Positions 30,884 through 39,904 of a stretch of 58,700 bases of DNA are shown in pieces. This stretch comes from Paenibacillus phocaeensis. GTDB lineage: Bacteria; Bacillota; Bacilli; Paenibacillales; Paenibacillaceae. Below the pieces are notes generated by a model. The model saw only the letters and a list, made by a program, of their open reading frames with translations. It ran no database searches and was not told the DNA's origin. The DNA lies in NCBI RefSeq assembly GCF_900021165.1, contig NZ_FCOQ01000033.1, forward strand, positions 1-58,700. Reading direction: 5' to 3'. Positions within the stretch are counted from its first letter, which is position 1; each line of letters begins with the position of its first letter. A program made the position numbers and the translations under genes.

Positions 30884-31963
30884 CTACTTCTTCATTGCGG
30901 CGACAATGAGATCGCCCATTTCCTTCGTACCGATCGCCTGACTCTTGTCGACGGCGATGTCACCGGTCCGATGACCCGCATTCAGCACGTCGGCTACAGC
31001 GGCTTCGATCGCATCCGCGGCATCGGCATAACCGAAGGTCATGCGGAACATCAGCGCGACGGATAGGATCGTCGCAATCGGGTTCGCCAGGTTCTGCCCG
31101 GCGATATCCGGCGCCGAGCCGTGTACAGGCTCATACAGCCCGAAGCTGCCTTCGCCCAGGGAAGCGGAGGACAACATGCCGATCGATCCGGTCAGCATCG
31201 CCGCTTCATCGCTCAGAATGTCGCCGAACATATTCTCCGTCACGATGACGTCGAAGCTGGCCGGACGGCGCAGCAGCTGCATGGCACAGTTATCAACAAG
31301 CACGTGCTCCAGCTCTACGTCCGGATATTCCGGAGCGACGCGGTTCACAACCTCGCGCCATAAACGCGATGTCTCCAGCACGTTGGCCTTATCGACGGAA
31401 GCGAGCTTCTTGCGGCGCTTCTGGGCGATTTCAAACGCTTGGCGCACGATCCGCTCCACTTCGCTGACGTTATACGCACACGTATCCACCGCTTCCTGAC
31501 CTTGCTCCGTATCGCGGCGATATTTCTCACCGAAATAAATGCCGCCGGTCAGCTCGCGCACCACGATCAGGTCGGTGCCTTCAAGCACTTCCGGTTTCAG
31601 CGTCGAAGCGTCCTTCAAGCAGTCGAACACGACCGCCGGACGCAGGTTCGAGAACAGGCCCAGCGCCTTGCGGATGCCCAACAGTCCGGTCTCCGGACGC
31701 AGCTCCTTCGGATTGTTGTCCCATTTCGGACCGCCTACAGCCCCGAGCAGGACGGCATCGGCCTTCTGGCACACCTCCAGCGTTTCCTGCGGCAGCGGCG
31801 TTCCTTTCTCATCGATGGCGATCCCGCCGAACAACGCATGCTCCGTTTCAAACGCGTACCCGAACAGCTCCTCCGTCCGTTTCAGCACTTTCTCCGCTTC
31901 GGCCACAACTTCCGGCCCGATGCCGTCGCCCGCGATGACCGCGATTTTTTTGACTTCTGCCAT
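30884..31963 (-). CDS. leuB: 3-isopropylmalate dehydrogenase
   Basis: A 359-residue enzyme oxidising 3-isopropylmalate to 2-oxoisocaproate with NAD. 'IAVIAGDGIGPEVVAEA', 'RELTGGIYFGEKY', the metal/substrate region 'VDNCAMQLLRRPASFDVIVTENMFGDILSDEAA' and 'GLYEPVHGSAPDIAGQNLANPIA' are all present. The start is set at ATG 31963 behind GGGAG; an upstream in-frame TTG would add 30 unlike residues. It follows leuA with a hairpin in the gap; leuC and leuD are not in this window. Confidence 0.95.
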   Translation of the reverse strand: MAEVKKIAVIAGDGIGPEVVAEAEKVLKRTEELFGYAFETEHALFGGIAIDEKGTPLPQETLEVCQKADAVLLGAVGGPKWDNNPKELRPETGLLGIRKALGLFSNLRPAVVFDCLKDASTLKPEVLEGTDLIVVRELTGGIYFGEKYRRDTEQGQEAVDTCAYNVSEVERIVRQAFEIAQKRRKKLASVDKANVLETSRLWREVVNRVAPEYPDVELEHVLVDNCAMQLLRRPASFDVIVTENMFGDILSDEAAMLTGSIGMLSSASLGEGSFGLYEPVHGSAPDIAGQNLANPIATILSVALMFRMTFGYADAADAIEAAVADVLNAGHRTGDIAVDKSQAIGTKEMGDLIVAAMKK

Positions 31964-32074
31964 AACTTCCAGCTCCCTTTCGTAAACATCCTCTACCTCT
32001 GTTGTAACATACCGGGTTAGGATAAACCAAGATATAGAATCTATTAAGGTCATAGGTATTAGCTATAAGCCGTC

Positions 32075-32110
32075 AAAAAAACAACGGAGCTGAATAACTC
32101 AGCCCCGCTG
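32075..32110 (-). terminator. terminator between leuA and leuB
   Basis: On the minus strand CAGCGGGGCTGA / TCAGCTCCGTTG with wobble pairs is followed by TTTTTTT. A second inverted repeat (AACTCC...GGAGTT, ~32115-32150) overlaps the leuA stop. leuB may therefore be only partly co-transcribed with leuA. Confidence 0.75.
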
Positions 32111-32129
32111 CAGTCAACTCCCCGTTCGG

Positions 32130-33662
32130 TTACGACCGAATCGCGGAGTTGGATTTTCTCTTCTCGATTAACCGGTTAATGGCATCAACATACGCGCGGG
32201 CACTGGCTTCCAGGATGTCCGTGCTGACGCCGCGTCCCTGGACAGATACGCCGTTCTGGGTCAGAACGACATGTACTTCCCCCTGCGCATCCTTGCCGTG
32301 GCCAACCGCTTTGATCGAATAATCGGCCAGCTTGACTTCTTCGCCGGAAGCCTGGTCAATCGCGTTATAGATCGCGTCAACCGAACCATTGCCTTCGGCT
32401 TCCTTCTCGATGATGTCGCCGTTCAGGGTAACGAGCCGCACCTTTGCCGCCGGCGTCGCTTCGTTGCCGTAAGAGACGAAGATCGTTTCGAGGCGGAACT
32501 CCTCCGGCGTATCGATCAGCTTCTCTTCGACAATCGCGAGCAAATCCTCGTCGGTGATTTCCTTCTTCTTGTCGGCCAGCGCCTTGAATTTGGCGAAAGC
32601 TTCGTTCAAGCGCTCGTCGTCCAGCGTATAACCCATATCCACCAGCTTCTCGCGGAACGCGTGACGCCCGGAATGCTTGCCCAGCACCAATTTGCTCTCT
32701 TTGAGCCCAATCGTTTCCGGGGACATGATTTCGTACGTGGTTTTCTCCTTCAGCATGCCGTCTTGGTGGATGCCGGATTCATGGGCAAAAGCGTTCGCGC
32801 CCACGATCGCTTTGTTCCCCGGCACGACCATCCCCGTCAAGCGGCTGACCAGCCGGCTCGTACGGGCGATCTCCGACAGCTCCAGCGACGTCTTGGCCTC
32901 GAAGAAATCATAACGGGTCTCCAGCGCCAGCGCCACTTCCTCCAGCGCGGTGTTGCCTGCCCGCTCTCCGATGCCGTTGATCGTCCCCTCGATTTGGTCG
33001 GCGCCGCCCAGGATTGCCGCCAGCGAGTTCGCCGTCGCCAGACCCAGGTCGTCATGGCAATGGGCGCTGAGCTGGATTTTCTCGATACCGGGCACCTTTT
33101 CCTTCAACGTGCGGAAGATGTTGCCGTATTCCTCGGGGTACAAATATCCGACCGTATCCGGGATATTGACCACTGATGCCCCCTCGCGAATCGCCATGGC
33201 CGTCATCTCACAGAGGAAATCCAGCTCGGTGCGGCCCGCATCTTCGGCGGAAAATTCGATTTTCGAGAAATACTTGCGCGCATACCGCAGCGCGGCTTGC
33301 GCCGTCTCCAGCACCTGCTCTTTGTCCATCTTCAATTTATACTTCCGGTGGATCGGACTGGTAGCCAGGAACAAATGGATGCAAGGATCCTCCGCCCCCT
33401 GCAGCGCTTCACGGACCGCATCGATGTCCTGCGTGCGCGACCGAGACAAGCCGATCACCGTCGACTTCTTGACCGCACGCGCCACCGCGTTAACGGCGGC
33501 CAAGTCCCCCGGCGAAGCTGCGGGAAAACCCGCTTCAATCCGGTCAACCCCAAGCTTCTCCAGCTGATAGGCGATCTCCAGCTTTTCGCGAGTATTCAGG
33601 TTCACCCCGGGGGACTGCTCGCCATCCCGAAGCGTTGTATCGAAAATGTAGATTTTGCGCAT
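32130..33662 (-). CDS. leuA: 2-isopropylmalate synthase
   Basis: A 510-residue enzyme for the first committed step of leucine synthesis (acetyl-CoA + 2-oxoisovalerate). 'IYIFDTTLRDGEQSPGVNL' and 'LSAHCHDDLGLATANSLAAI' are the DRE-TIM metal sites; the regulatory LeuA dimer domain lies at ~390-500, where leucine feedback inhibition acts. ATG 33662 follows GGAGGAGG; the ~19 extra upstream in-frame residues are not family-like. It is downstream of ilvC in the ilv-leu run. Confidence 0.96.
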   Translation of the reverse strand: MRKIYIFDTTLRDGEQSPGVNLNTREKLEIAYQLEKLGVDRIEAGFPAASPGDLAAVNAVARAVKKSTVIGLSRSRTQDIDAVREALQGAEDPCIHLFLATSPIHRKYKLKMDKEQVLETAQAALRYARKYFSKIEFSAEDAGRTELDFLCEMTAMAIREGASVVNIPDTVGYLYPEEYGNIFRTLKEKVPGIEKIQLSAHCHDDLGLATANSLAAILGGADQIEGTINGIGERAGNTALEEVALALETRYDFFEAKTSLELSEIARTSRLVSRLTGMVVPGNKAIVGANAFAHESGIHQDGMLKEKTTYEIMSPETIGLKESKLVLGKHSGRHAFREKLVDMGYTLDDERLNEAFAKFKALADKKKEITDEDLLAIVEEKLIDTPEEFRLETIFVSYGNEATPAAKVRLVTLNGDIIEKEAEGNGSVDAIYNAIDQASGEEVKLADYSIKAVGHGKDAQGEVHVVLTQNGVSVQGRGVSTDILEASARAYVDAINRLIEKRKSNSAIRS

Positions 33663-33687
33663 TCCAAGCACCTCCTCCGAAAAGCTC

Positions 33688-33721
33688 CAATGCGGCTCAC
33701 GCCTTAGGCACGGCCGCATTG
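33688..33721 (-). terminator. hairpin in the ilvC-leuA gap
   Basis: A perfect 9-bp stem CAATGCGGC / GCCGCATTG just upstream of the leuA RBS. The T-tract is weak, so it could be an attenuator or an mRNA-processing or stability element. Confidence 0.45.
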
Positions 33722-33775
33722 GGTATTCAGGTTCTTACTCATCTTTACGTCATGCTAGATCCGGGATATTCCGAA

Positions 33776-34768
33776 TTATTTCTTGATCCAGTGCATCAAG
33801 CCGCGAAGCTCTCGGCCAACCACTTCGATCGGATGGTTCGCTTCGTTGCGGCGAGTTGCCGTGAGGAACGCACGGTTCGATTGGTTCTCGAGAATGAAGT
33901 CACGAGCAAATTTGCCTTGCTGAATATCGGAAAGCACTTCTTTCATTGCTTTCTTCGTTTCTTCGGTTACGATGCGCGGTCCTGTAACATAATCGCCGTA
34001 TTCCGCTGTGTTGGAGATGGAATCGCGCATGGTCGCCATCCCGCCTTCATAGATCAGGTCAACGATCAGCTTCATTTCATGCAAGCACTCGAAATACGCC
34101 ATTTCCGGAGCATATCCTGCTTCTACCAGCGTTTCGAAGCCGGCTTTGATCAAGGCCGTTACGCCGCCGCACAATACCGCTTGTTCGCCGAACAAATCGG
34201 TTTCGGTTTCTTCACGGAAAGAGGTTTCGATAACCCCGGCGCGTGTACAGCCAATCCCTTTCGCATAGGCCAGGCCGATCTCCTTGGCTTTGCCGGTCGC
34301 ATCTTGGTGGATGGCGATCAAGCCAGGTACGCCAAAGCCTTCCACATACGTGCGGCGAACCATATGACCCGGGGATTTCGGAGCAACGAGCAATACGTCG
34401 TTATCCGGGGAAGGAACGATTTGGCCAAAGTGTACGTTGAAGCCATGGGCAAACAGCAAGGCAGCGCCTTTCTTCAGGTTAGGTGCGATTTCGCTGTTGT
34501 AGACCGCAGCTTGCGTTTCGTCCGGCATCAGGATTTGCACAACATCTGCACGTTGGGTCGCTTCCGCAACGGACAACACCTCAAAACCGTCTTCCTTCGC
34601 TTTGTTGAAGGATTTGCCTTCACGCAGGCCGATGACGACGTTCAGTCCGCTTTCGCGCAGGTTTTGCGCATGGGCATGTCCTTGGCTGCCGTAACCGATG
34701 ATCGCGATCGTTTTTCCTTTCAATACGCTGAGTTCTGCATCTTGTTCATAGTACAAAGTAACTGCCAT
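33776..34768 (-). CDS. ilvC: ketol-acid reductoisomerase
   Basis: A 330-residue class I enzyme making the 2,3-dihydroxy acids of valine/leucine and isoleucine synthesis. The Rossmann 'IAIIGYGSQGHAHAQNLRESGLNV' binds NADPH, and the C-terminal knotted helical domain carries the Mg2+ ligands in 'DLFGEQAVLCGG' and 'EMAYFECLHEMKLIVDLIYEGG'. ATG 34768 follows AGGAGGG. It is separated from ilvN by a 220-base structured spacer. Confidence 0.97.
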   Translation of the reverse strand: MAVTLYYEQDAELSVLKGKTIAIIGYGSQGHAHAQNLRESGLNVVIGLREGKSFNKAKEDGFEVLSVAEATQRADVVQILMPDETQAAVYNSEIAPNLKKGAALLFAHGFNVHFGQIVPSPDNDVLLVAPKSPGHMVRRTYVEGFGVPGLIAIHQDATGKAKEIGLAYAKGIGCTRAGVIETSFREETETDLFGEQAVLCGGVTALIKAGFETLVEAGYAPEMAYFECLHEMKLIVDLIYEGGMATMRDSISNTAEYGDYVTGPRIVTEETKKAMKEVLSDIQQGKFARDFILENQSNRAFLTATRRNEANHPIEVVGRELRGLMHWIKK

Positions 34769-34833
34769 TTCTTATGCCCTCCTAAGATTTGCGGGACAGT
34801 CAAGCTGTGCCCTTGATTAAAATAAGTATGGTT

Positions 34834-34964
34834 CCCTCCGCCTGTGACGAGCGGGTGTTTCAGCGGACCGACGCCTTAAGGCGATAAAGCGGCTTCTTGA
34901 CTAAATCGATCCCCTCAAACACCCGCCCGTGGTCTGGCGGAGGGGTGAAGCCGCAGACTGCGGC
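34834..34964. repeat. large nested inverted repeat in the ilvN-ilvC spacer
   Basis: Arms CCCTCCGCC (34834) / GGCGGAGGG (34936) and GCGGGTGTTT (34851) / AAACACCCGC (34917) nest around the palindrome GCCTTAAGGC (34873-34882). A further GCCGCA-GAC-TGCGGC hairpin follows at 34950-34964. It has no coding potential. Confidence 0.7.
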
Positions 34965-34988
34965 ATGAATCCGAAATGGTTCAGGTGC

Positions 34989-35477
34989 CTAGGCGTTGCC
35001 GCGAATCATGGCGGTGACGCCGGTGCGCGACAGCTCCCGGATGCCGTATGGGCGGAGCAGCTCGATCATCGCGTCGATCTTTTCGGTATCGCCTACGACT
35101 TGGACCATCATGCTGTTCGTCCCGATATCGACAACTGCGGCGCGGAACGTTTCGACGACGCCCATGATTTCCGGGCGCTCCGCCGGCTCGGATTTCACCT
35201 TGATCAAAGCTAATTCGCGTGCAACCATCGGTTTGGAACTGACATTCACGACTTTGATGACGTCGATCAGTTTGTACAGCTGCTTTTCGATTTGCTCAAG
35301 CGTTTTGTCATCGCCTTGCGTAACGATAATCATCCGGGACAATCCTGCTTCCTCCGATTGGCCTACGGTGATGCTTTCGATATTATAGCCGCGCCGGCCG
35401 AACAGGCCGGCCACGCGCTGCAGAACCCCCGGCTGGTCATTCACTAAAACGGAAATCGCATGGCTTTTCATCATCAT
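34989..35477 (-). CDS. ilvN: acetolactate synthase, small regulatory subunit
   Basis: A 162-residue protein with an N-terminal ACT domain ('HAISVLVNDQPGVLQRVAGLFGRRGYNIESITVGQSE') that binds valine for feedback, and a C-terminal ALS small-subunit domain. It activates and regulates IlvB. It begins with three consecutive ATG codons; the first overlaps the ilvB stop (ATGA), which gives translational coupling and a fixed subunit ratio. Confidence 0.95.
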   Translation of the reverse strand: MMMKSHAISVLVNDQPGVLQRVAGLFGRRGYNIESITVGQSEEAGLSRMIIVTQGDDKTLEQIEKQLYKLIDVIKVVNVSSKPMVARELALIKVKSEPAERPEIMGVVETFRAAVVDIGTNSMMVQVVGDTEKIDAMIELLRPYGIRELSRTGVTAMIRGNA

Positions 35478-37219
35478 TCACTGTCCCCCATCAGCATTTG
35501 ATCAATGGTGGAACCTTGTGGAACCATCGGATAGACGTTTTCCTCTTTGCAGACCACGAATTCCACCAGAACCGGTCCCGGCGTGTCAAGCGCCTCCTGC
35601 CATACGCGTCTGGCTTCTTCCTTGTTCGTCGCCCGCAAACCTTTCACGCCGTAGGCTTCGGCCAGTTTGACGAAATCCGGGCTGCCTTCGAGATTGATAT
35701 GGCTGTAACGGTTATCATAGATCAATTCCTGCCATTGACGAACCATGCCCAGCACTTGGTTGTTGATGACGACAACTTTAACCGGGATGTTGTTGATCGC
35801 GCAGATCGCCAGTTCCTGGGCGCACATCTGCATGCCGCCGTCGCCGTTGATCGAGATGACCAGCCGGCCGGGGTTCCCCATTTGCGCGCCGATGGCCGAC
35901 GGGAATCCGAAGCCCATCGTCCCGAGACCGCCCGAAGTAATCGAGGAACGAGGCTGGTTGAATTTGTAATACTGGGCCGTCCACATCTGATGCTGTCCGA
36001 CATCGGTCGTGATAATCGCTTCGCCGCCCGTCGTGTCGTTAAGCAGTTCGATGACCCACTGCGGTTTCAGTTCGATATCCGAATCGATGTATTTCAGCGG
36101 CTTCTCGATTTTGGAGCGTTGGATCTGCGCTCTCCACGCATCCGCCTTGTCCGCACGGGACACGATCGGGTTCAGCATTTCCAGCACCGTCTTGACATCG
36201 CCGACAATCGGAATGTCCGTATGGACGTTCTTGCCGATTTCCGCCGGGTCAATGTCGATGTGCACGATTTTGGCCTTCGGTGCAAATCCGTCCAGCTTGC
36301 CGGTTACCCGGTCGTCAAAGCGTGCCCCAATGCTGATCAGCAAATCGGACTGCTGAATCGATTGGTTCGCCGTATAAGTGCCGTGCATTCCTGGCATTCC
36401 CATCCAGAGCTCATGACCGCTTGGAAAAGCGCCCAAGCCAAGCAGCGTCGTCGTAATCGGAATTTGCGTCTTGTTCACGAATTCGAACAGCTGCTCATGT
36501 CCGCCGGAGTAGACGACACCGCCTCCCGCGATAATCACCGGACGTTCGGCTTCCTGGATGGCCGCTGCCAATTTATCCAACTGCAGCCGATTCGGCACCA
36601 CCGTTGGGTTGTAGCCGCGCAGGTTGATGACCTGAGAAGGTTCGAACAACGCTTTGTTCGCGGACACGTCCTTCGGAATATCGATCAGGACCGGTCCTTT
36701 CCGTCCGGTATTTGCGATGTGGAACGCTTCGTGGATAATCCGCGGCAGATCCTCAACGCGCCGGACGAGATAGCTGTGTTTCGTAATCGGCATCGTAATG
36801 CCGGTAATGTCCGCCTCTTGGAATGCGTCCGTTCCGATCAGACTGGAAACGACGTTTCCCGTAATTACAACCAGCGGAACGGAATCCATAAACGCAGTGG
36901 CGATCCCCGTCACCGTGTTGGTCGCCCCCGGGCCGGAGGTGGCGATGCATACGCCGACTTTGCCGGTAGCCCGAGCGTATCCGTCCGCCGCATGGATGGC
37001 GCCCTGCTCATGTCTGGTCAGCAGGTGGTGGAAATCGGTAAACCCGTAAAGCGCGTCGTAGATGTACAACACCGCTCCTCCCGGATAACCAAAGACACAC
37101 TCGACACCTTCCAAAAGCAAGCTGCGAAGCAGGATTTCGGAACCTGTAATGACTTCCGGTTTCATCCATTTCTCTCGTAATTGTTCTGTGGACCGCATCT
37201 CTGGAATTTGCGCGCTCAT
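35474..37219 (-). CDS. ilvB: acetolactate synthase, large catalytic subunit
   Basis: A 581-residue ThDP enzyme. The N-terminal Pyr domain has the catalytic Glu in 'LTRHEQGAIHAADGYARATG'; the central domain binds FAD; the C-terminal PP domain has the ThDP motif 'INGDGGMQMCAQELA...IPVKVVVINN'. It makes acetolactate or acetohydroxybutyrate. ATG 37219 follows AAGGAGG. It leads the ilv-leu run under the Leu T-box. Confidence 0.97.
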   Translation of the reverse strand: MSAQIPEMRSTEQLREKWMKPEVITGSEILLRSLLLEGVECVFGYPGGAVLYIYDALYGFTDFHHLLTRHEQGAIHAADGYARATGKVGVCIATSGPGATNTVTGIATAFMDSVPLVVITGNVVSSLIGTDAFQEADITGITMPITKHSYLVRRVEDLPRIIHEAFHIANTGRKGPVLIDIPKDVSANKALFEPSQVINLRGYNPTVVPNRLQLDKLAAAIQEAERPVIIAGGGVVYSGGHEQLFEFVNKTQIPITTTLLGLGAFPSGHELWMGMPGMHGTYTANQSIQQSDLLISIGARFDDRVTGKLDGFAPKAKIVHIDIDPAEIGKNVHTDIPIVGDVKTVLEMLNPIVSRADKADAWRAQIQRSKIEKPLKYIDSDIELKPQWVIELLNDTTGGEAIITTDVGQHQMWTAQYYKFNQPRSSITSGGLGTMGFGFPSAIGAQMGNPGRLVISINGDGGMQMCAQELAICAINNIPVKVVVINNQVLGMVRQWQELIYDNRYSHINLEGSPDFVKLAEAYGVKGLRATNKEEARRVWQEALDTPGPVLVEFVVCKEENVYPMVPQGSTIDQMLMGDSE

Positions 37220-37238
37220 CAGTCATCCTCCTTCCAAA

Positions 37239-37285
37239 TGATGTTCAAAAAGTCATCTTTCGATCAAACTTTTTGAACTTGATCT
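37239..37285. repeat. short copy of the dispersed repeat end (copy D)
   Basis: GTTCAAAAAGTCATCTTTCG followed by ATCAAACTTTTTGAAC forms a perfect 11-bp inverted repeat using the same end sequence as copies A-C. It lies between the T-box terminator and ilvB. Confidence 0.6.
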
Positions 37286-37320
37286 AACTTTTTTCAAACC
37301 CCAGTAACTTACCTAAACTA

Positions 37321-37673
37321 AAAAAACCTTCCGCCCGCCGGAACAGTTTCCTGCTCCGAGGGACGAAAGGTTTGATCCTCCGTGGTACCACCCATTTTTA
37401 CCCAGCACTTCGCAGTGCCAAGCCTTGACGAGTAAAAGCGTGAGCCGCCCTACTCGTGGTCCGTAACGCGGACCAGACGATTCCCCCTACTAAGCCTTGA
37501 TCGCAAGCGCCACCGCGGATGGCTTGCAGCTTTTCAGGGAAACAGCTCCGAGGTGAGCTCGCAGTTAAGGGATTTTGGTGGTGGTCTCAGCAAATCCATC
37601 CACTCTCTGAGCAAAGAGCCCTTAAAGCTTCGTCCTCTTCATTGCCGTTTGCAAGATATGTCTTAAAATGTTT
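37321..37673 (-). promoter_or_regulatory. T-box leader, tRNA-Leu responsive
   Basis: The minus strand carries AGAGAG, GGGTGGTACCACGG and a terminator beginning AACCTTTCGTCCCTC and ending GCGGAAGGTT-TTTTT. A CUC leucine codon at 37555-37557 sits at the specifier position (GAG-CTC-ACC), as in the Bacillus ilv-leu leader. Low charged tRNA-Leu should switch on ilvB through leuB. Confidence 0.93.
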
Positions 37674-37679
37674 AGGAAC

Positions 37680-37709
37680 ATTATATGATTAGTTCACACC
37701 ACGAGTCAA
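37680..37709 (-). promoter_or_regulatory. sigma-A promoter of the ilv-leu operon
   Basis: TTGACT, 18-bp spacer, TATAAT on the minus strand, seven bases before the T-box leader. Confidence 0.8.
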
Positions 37710-37813
37710 TACCCTAAAGAATTAAAGTTTCTGAAAGGAACCCTTTCCCTCCTCCTCCTCATATGATAAAAGATAGCGCCCAAAATTATGCACGGTTAGG
37801 AGGAGTTTCGCGT

Positions 37814-38269
37814 ATGATTCGTTACAGAAGGCCCAAACAGGACGATCCCGTCATCTATGATTTGATCCGCAGGGAGCTTGTCCCCTTCTCCCATATGCCT
37901 CCTCAGGACATCGAAGCCGTCTTTAAGGATCTCCCGCAGCGGATGTCGCGCGGCGTCTCCCTGGTCGTCTCGCCCACCTACGAAGCGGATCCCGTCGCTT
38001 TTATCCATTTTCTCATTCATGGTGATTTGTTATATATTGACATGATGGCGGTGGCATCGGCGAATCAACGGCAGCGTCACGGCAAAACCTTGATGGCCCA
38101 TGCAGAAAACTTTGCCACCTCCCGAGGATGTTTGCGTGCAAAAGTAATGGTGGACCGGGAGAATACCCGGGCCCACCTATTTTACCGCAAATTGGGGTAT
38201 CGGACTTTGCGTTACGTTCCACTGTCCCAATGTTATGAGCTGGAAAAAAGGCTGCCCGGCCGCAGCTAA
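37814..38269 (+). CDS. GNAT-family N-acetyltransferase
   Basis: A 151-residue protein. The acetyl-CoA loop is the variant 'VASANQRQRHGKTLMAHAENFA', and 'AKVMVDRENTRAHLFYRKLGYR' is the conserved motif B end. The acceptor substrate is unknown. The start is set at ATG 37814 behind AGGAGGAG; an in-frame ATG 17 codons upstream has no SD. Divergent from the ilv operon. Confidence 0.8.
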   Translation: MIRYRRPKQDDPVIYDLIRRELVPFSHMPPQDIEAVFKDLPQRMSRGVSLVVSPTYEADPVAFIHFLIHGDLLYIDMMAVASANQRQRHGKTLMAHAENFATSRGCLRAKVMVDRENTRAHLFYRKLGYRTLRYVPLSQCYELEKRLPGRS

Positions 38270-38273
38270 GCAT

Positions 38274-38570
38274 TTACCAGAAATACGGGTAAGGGTAGCC
38301 GCCGCCGTAGGGAACGCCGCCGCCATACGGATAACCGTAAGGGTAACCCCCATAGGCATAGGGAGCGGTGCCGATCGCCAGCAGATCGAACAAAACAAGC
38401 GGGATGATCGCTTTTGTTCTGACCTTCTTACCGGGGGCCTGGCGGACAATCAAGCGATTGCCGCTGATTTTTACCAATTTCCCCGTTACTACCGTACCGT
38501 CTTTTTTATAAGCCGCGATCTGTTTGCCCAGCCATTTCTCGGCTTCTTTTCTCGTAACCGTTCTGCCCAT
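38274..38570 (-). CDS. small protein with Gly/Tyr/Pro-rich tail
   Basis: A 98-residue protein. Residues ~1-60 ('RKEAEKWLGKQIAAYKKDGTVVTGKLVKISGNRLIVRQ') look like a small beta-barrel, and residues ~70-98 are GYPYGYPYGGGVPYGG-type repeats common in spore-surface or cell-surface proteins. It has no signal peptide. No family is recognised; a spore coat or crust role is speculative. ATG 38570 follows AGGAGG. Convergent with the GNAT gene, 4 bases apart. Confidence 0.6.
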   Translation of the reverse strand: MGRTVTRKEAEKWLGKQIAAYKKDGTVVTGKLVKISGNRLIVRQAPGKKVRTKAIIPLVLFDLLAIGTAPYAYGGYPYGYPYGGGVPYGGGYPYPYFW

Positions 38571-38900
38571 CCTAATTCCTCCTGTCGGGTGAGATCCCAT
38601 AGCCGTGAAAACCGCTCTGGCCGAACCGTTTGACTCGGCTATTTTGTGTTCAACCCCATGCTATTCACCCGCCTTCGCGCTTGCTTGCACCATCGCCTTG
38701 ACCTGCCGACAAACAGGCCTCTATCCAGTACGATATCGTGCCTAGATGTCCCTCTTGCCCGCCTTTGCACGATTATCCCTTTCATTCAGGGGGAGGCAAC
38801 GGGCGGAATGCGGCGAGTCCTTCTTCAGTTCTCGACTATACTGATCAAAGGGGATAATCATACGAAGCGTCCGGCTAGATGTGTTAATATCTGATCTCAC
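38571..38900. other. gene-free region
   Basis: About 330 bases upstream of the Gly/Tyr-rich gene, up to the nupQ terminator. I see no gene with an RBS and family match and no strong palindrome. The promoter of the Gly/Tyr-rich gene presumably lies here. Confidence 0.4.
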
Positions 38901-38934
38901 AAAAAAAAAGGATGCTGCCGATGGCAGCATCCTT
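38901..38934 (-). terminator. terminator of the nup operon
   Basis: On the minus strand GGATGCTGCC-AT-CGGCAGCATCC is followed by TTTTTTTTT. Confidence 0.93.
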
Positions 38935-38943
38935 GCTTGAGGA

Positions 38944-39903
38944 TTAGCGTTTGCCTGGATCGTAAGGCGTACCCAGCGCCGCTGGCGCCGAGGAACGACC
39001 TACCGCGCCGACAAGGACGATAATCGTCAGCACGTAAGGGATCATAAAGATAAATTCCTGCGGAATACTTCTCGACCATTCGAACAGCTGCACGTAGTTG
39101 CGGATCGCCTGCGAGAAGCCGAAGAACACGGCCGCGCCGAAGGCGCCGAGCGGGTTCCACTTTCCGAAGATCATCGCCGCAATGGCGATAAAGCCTTGGC
39201 CGGAGATCGTGTTATGGGCAAACGTACTCGTCGTAGTCAACGTGATGGTTGCACCGCCAATTCCGCCGAGGACGCCGCTGAGAAGCACGCCGATATACCG
39301 CATTTTCGTAACGTTCACACCCAATGTGTCCGCTGCGCTCGGATGTTCACCTACAGAACGCAGCCGCAACCCAAACGGGGTCTTAAACAACACAAAGTAA
39401 ATGACAACGACAAGGATCAACGCCAGATACGTCGTTGGATACGAGTTGAAGAAGCCCTCCCCGATAATCGGTATATCCCGCAATACCGGAATCGGGACTT
39501 TGTGGAACACCGTAATGAGCGGAGTTTCGGCTGCCCCTTCAAACAGCAACTTGACGATATATACCGTCAGACCGGCCGCCAAAAAGTTGATAACGATCCC
39601 GCTGATGGTCTGATCCGCCTTAAACGTGATCGTAGCGACAGCGTGGATCAGGGCACCGATAGCCCCCATGACCATCGCCGCAATGACGCCGACCCACGGC
39701 GAGAAAGCCCCCATCCCCGCTTCCTGGGCATAATAAGTCCCTACGCCGGCGGCAAAAGCGCCAAAGATCATCAAGCCTTCCAGGCCGATGTTGACGACGC
39801 CGGAACGCTCGGAGAAAATGCCGCCCAGCGCGGTGAAGATCAACGCCGTCGAAAACACGAGGGTAGAGTTCAGCAATTGACCAAGCAGTGTAAGTACGTC
39901 CAT
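38944..39903 (-). CDS. nupQ: nucleoside ABC transporter permease (NupQ-like)
   Basis: A 319-residue permease of the BPD_transp_2 family with 8-10 helices. 'ERSGVVNIGLEGLMIFGAFAAGVGTYYA' and 'RLRSVGEHPSAADTLGVNVTKMRY', the coupling loop, are typical of the second permease of BMP-type nucleoside importers. It starts one base after the nupP stop (TAAGATG). It is the last gene of the operon before a strong terminator. Confidence 0.88.
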   Translation of the reverse strand: MDVLTLLGQLLNSTLVFSTALIFTALGGIFSERSGVVNIGLEGLMIFGAFAAGVGTYYAQEAGMGAFSPWVGVIAAMVMGAIGALIHAVATITFKADQTISGIVINFLAAGLTVYIVKLLFEGAAETPLITVFHKVPIPVLRDIPIIGEGFFNSYPTTYLALILVVVIYFVLFKTPFGLRLRSVGEHPSAADTLGVNVTKMRYIGVLLSGVLGGIGGATITLTTTSTFAHNTISGQGFIAIAAMIFGKWNPLGAFGAAVFFGFSQAIRNYVQLFEWSRSIPQEFIFMIPYVLTIIVLVGAVGRSSAPAALGTPYDPGKR

Positions 39904-39904
39904 C

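Noticed and set aside
35498..37180. A 560-codon open frame antisense to ilvB.
   Set aside because: Same reason: shadow of a certain gene, composition rich in Arg, Asp and His, no recognisable domain.
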